Source: Candidatus Cloacimonadota bacterium
GTDB taxonomy: Bacteria; Cloacimonadota; Cloacimonadia; Cloacimonadales; TCS61
DNA: 9,353 nucleotides
Assembly: GCA_030592835.1 (NCBI GenBank)
Contig: JAUVIJ010000063.1
Location: 1-9,353, forward strand
Direction: 5' to 3'
The notes under the pieces are model-generated. The model was not told the origin of the DNA and made no database searches. It saw only the letters and a program-made list of their open reading frames with translations. Shown one piece after another: positions 7,354-9,353 of the stretch. Numbering within the stretch: the first letter of the stretch is position 1; the number at the start of each line of letters is the position of its first letter. A program made the position numbers and the translations under genes.

Positions 7354-7944
7354 TTGAAAATTAACTCCATCTCTGCAGTAATCCTGGCAGGTGGTAAAAA
7401 CTCCAGGATCAAAATGGAAAAATCCCTACTTCAGATCGGTTCTTCTTTATTGCTCGAACAAGTAGTAAAACTCCTTTCAAATATATTTGAGGAATTGGTA
7501 CTGGTTACAAGTAAGGAAGAAGTTAAAACTCATTTCCCCGATCTCTGCATTATCGAAGATCGCTATAAAAATTGTGGACCCCTCGGGGGTATCCATGCTG
7601 CTTTAGAAGCTACGAACAAAGAAGCGATCTTTATTGTTGCTTGTGATATGCCCCGGTTAAATAAATCCATAATCTGTAAACAGGTTGAAATGTATCTTAA
7701 GAATAAACCGGATGTACTCGTTCCCAGACATATAGAAGGACTCGAACCTTTACATGCTGTATATAGCAGAAATTGTCTTAGTGTTATAGAGAAGCAGTTA
7801 AAGAATAATATCTACTCTATCAGGAAATTCTATGATGCCGTGGAACTGAAATATTTTGAAACAGAAAGGGTATTGATAAAACATTTCTATAATATCAATA
7901 CCCAACACGATTTAAAAAAAGTGATCGAAGAAAATACTATTTGA
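7354..7944 (+). CDS. mobA: Molybdenum cofactor guanylyltransferase MobA
   Basis: This 196-residue protein, the usual MobA size, transfers GMP from GTP to molybdopterin to give the guanine dinucleotide cofactor used by formate dehydrogenases. Motifs: the nucleotide-binding LAGGKNSR at 11-18 with Lys23; GPLGGIHAAL at 75-84; CDMP at 97-100, where Asp98 fits the metal-binding site; and the end motif FYNINTQHDL. In the first loop the common RMGxDK reads RIKMEK, a Gly-to-Lys and Asp-to-Glu variant. The start is a TTG at 7354: no ATG exists early enough to keep the LAGG motif, and upstream frame positions lie in the terminator. A weak GGA at 7348-7350 is the only possible ribosome site. Its 3' end overlaps the opposite-strand gene by 8 bases. 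A related nucleotidyltransferase such as MobA-like XdhC partner enzymes is possible but less likely beside formate dehydrogenase. Confidence 0.88.
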   Translation: MKINSISAVILAGGKNSRIKMEKSLLQIGSSLLLEQVVKLLSNIFEELVLVTSKEEVKTHFPDLCIIEDRYKNCGPLGGIHAALEATNKEAIFIVACDMPRLNKSIICKQVEMYLKNKPDVLVPRHIEGLEPLHAVYSRNCLSVIEKQLKNNIYSIRKFYDAVELKYFETERVLIKHFYNINTQHDLKKVIEENTI

Positions 7945-9353
7945 CCAGTAGCATTCTCCTGATATAATTCCTTTCCAGAGTTCTCAACTGATAAAGATAA
8001 ATACCTGAACTTACTGGTTTACCCATTTCATCCGTAGCGTTCCAGGTAACTCTGTGCATCTTATCACCCAGCAGAGCCTGTTCTGCCAGCAGAGTTTTTA
8101 CCTTTTCCCCCTTAAGATTATAAATAACCAATTCTCCATAAGTAGTTCTGGGTAAACTGAAACTGATCTCAGTGTAGGGATTAAAAGGATTAGGATAATT
8201 CTGATACAAATCATAAACATTAGGTATGAAGGGAACGTTGATCTCATCTCCTGGATTAGGAATATTAACAGAGACCGGTCCGTAAATGCACGTTTCTCCG
8301 GCAATTGAAACGCTTTCTACCCAGTACCAGAAAGTAGAAATACCAATAAGATCATTCTCATAGAGATAATCATAAAAACCTTCATCTGTATAACTGTATT
8401 CGGTTGGTTGAGTAGTAGTTCCTGCCCCAGGGATCGCAGATGTATTAATCTGAATAGACTGCCCCAGATTTTGAGAAATAGCTCGGAACAAATTCCAGTA
8501 AGAATTTTCGCTTTCACTCTGAGTTGTCCAGTGAAGAATCGGAATATTATCAACGAATAGAGCGTTAAAAGAACTTAGGATAACCGGTACGGGATCGGCT
8601 AAGTACATCCCGCAATCAACAGTCAGGTCAGTATCACCGGCTGCTAAGGTATACATACCTGTCCAACCAGTAGAAGGATTCGCATCACTATCTAGAGCAT
8701 CATTACCAACATCTTGGGAGGTTATAAACCAATCCTCGGTTGGAGTATTTGGCGGTTTGATAAATTCAACATAATAACTGCCGGGAACTAAATTATCGAA
8801 AAGATATTTACCAAAACCATCGGTTATATCAGTAGCAAGAGGGGTTACCAGATCCGTTGAGGAATAGAGGTTCACGGTTACACCGCTGATGGCAGGCTCC
8901 CACCAATCTTCCTGGATACCTTCCGGATTAAGGTCTTGCCAGACATAATCTCCCAGTGCACAGTTTGCTGCGTAGATAATGTTTTTATAATCTTCCACTT
9001 CACCGTTACCATGATCTCCGGTATAAGAAAGAAGGGGACTGGAATCGCTATTAAACCTGAACCGGGAATAAACAGCACCAATAAGAGCAGATCCGGGAAC
9101 GCTTATCTGTAAGGCATTGGCTCCGGCTGCCAGATTAACATTATCAAAGATCTTTTCACCCTGATCAAGAAAATCACCATTGGCATTGAAATCCATCCAG
9201 GCATTCAGGTAACCGATAACCGATGCAGTTATGGTAACATCCGCAGACTGTCCCGGCGTCAGGGTTTCTTCGAAAACGACTCCATCCTCATCGTCATCGC
9301 CGTCCAGATAATCATCCCCTTCAGCATCGATATCGGGTTGTCCGTTAGGGTCA
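7937..9353 (-). CDS. Modular secreted/surface protein with C-terminal sorting domain, N-terminus off window
   Basis: The minus-strand frame is open from the right edge (first complete codon 9352-9350) to TAG at 7939-7937, giving 471 visible residues. The ATG at 9196 is internal, since homologous sequence continues upstream of it. Domains in visible numbering: an Asp-rich stretch at 1-25 ending DEDGV; a GEVED-type beta domain at about 25-122 (WMDFNANGDFLDQGEKIF, then GEVEDY at 117-122); an SdrD_B/Cna-B-like repeat at about 132-252 (LGDYVWQDLNPEGIQE, ISGVTVNLYSS, YYVEFIKP); a beta segment at about 255-370; and a C-terminal type A sorting domain with YPNPFNP at 386-392, ending GIYLYQL...RRMLLVK. 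Such tails direct export by the type IX (Por) pathway in Bacteroidota and are common in related phyla. The Asp-rich loops suggest calcium binding. Its role, perhaps adhesion or cell-surface structure, is unknown and it is unrelated to the formate genes. Confidence 0.88.
   Translation of the reverse strand, partial: DPNGQPDIDAEGDDYLDGDDDEDGVVFEETLTPGQSADVTITASVIGYLNAWMDFNANGDFLDQGEKIFDNVNLAAGANALQISVPGSALIGAVYSRFRFNSDSSPLLSYTGDHGNGEVEDYKNIIYAANCALGDYVWQDLNPEGIQEDWWEPAISGVTVNLYSSTDLVTPLATDITDGFGKYLFDNLVPGSYYVEFIKPPNTPTEDWFITSQDVGNDALDSDANPSTGWTGMYTLAAGDTDLTVDCGMYLADPVPVILSSFNALFVDNIPILHWTTQSESENSYWNLFRAISQNLGQSIQINTSAIPGAGTTTQPTEYSYTDEGFYDYLYENDLIGISTFWYWVESVSIAGETCIYGPVSVNIPNPGDEINVPFIPNVYDLYQNYPNPFNPYTEISFSLPRTTYGELVIYNLKGEKVKTLLAEQALLGDKMHRVTWNATDEMGKPVSSGIYLYQLRTLERNYIRRMLLVK

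Noticed and set aside
9194..9196. ATG at 9196 as the start of the minus-strand surface protein
   Set aside because: The GEVED-type domain continues upstream without a stop to the window edge, no signal peptide follows this ATG, and it falls inside the WMDFN motif.

Overview
The window (moderately AT-rich by eye, densely coded) looks like a chromosomal piece of an anaerobic bacterium of the FCB assemblage, with Cloacimonadota as my best guess. The reasons are a secreted protein ending in a YPNPFNP-type sorting domain, a large TPR/PAS histidine kinase, and a selenium- and molybdenum-dependent formate dehydrogenase setting. The taxonomic call is inference; no rRNA or marker gene lies in the window.

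Layout, left to right. Positions 1-1464 hold the C-terminal two thirds of a molybdopterin formate dehydrogenase alpha subunit, cut by the left edge. Twenty bases later comes a rubrerythrin/ferritin-like diiron protein (1485-1944) whose frame is broken near codon 25; it is followed by an intrinsic terminator. A 277-base gap (1945-2221) carries that terminator, a small palindrome, a long imperfect 52-nt hairpin (2068-2119) and a TTGACA-type promoter that may produce a leaderless message. Then come a 916-residue sensor histidine kinase (TPR, one membrane segment, two PAS domains, HisKA_2-type kinase core) and, 30 bases on, selA for selenocysteine synthesis. After a 148-base gap there is a formate/nitrite-family channel, a perfect 14-bp terminator hairpin, and mobA starting at TTG only a few bases after that hairpin. 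On the minus strand, converging on mobA and overlapping it by 8 bases, is the C-terminal part of a modular secreted or surface protein that runs off the right edge.

How the genes fit together. Formate dehydrogenase, a formate channel, SelA (which makes Sec-tRNA) and MobA (which makes the guanine-dinucleotide molybdopterin cofactor) form a formate-utilisation and maturation neighbourhood. The kinase lies in the same direction directly before selA and may couple an extracytoplasmic signal to it, but no response regulator is visible. Individual gene identities rest on clear motifs; the functional coupling is inference. I found no RNA genes, insertion sequences, CRISPR arrays or convincing previously undescribed system. 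The most unusual signals are the frameshifted ferritin-like gene, the long intergenic hairpin and the terminator-abutted mobA start.
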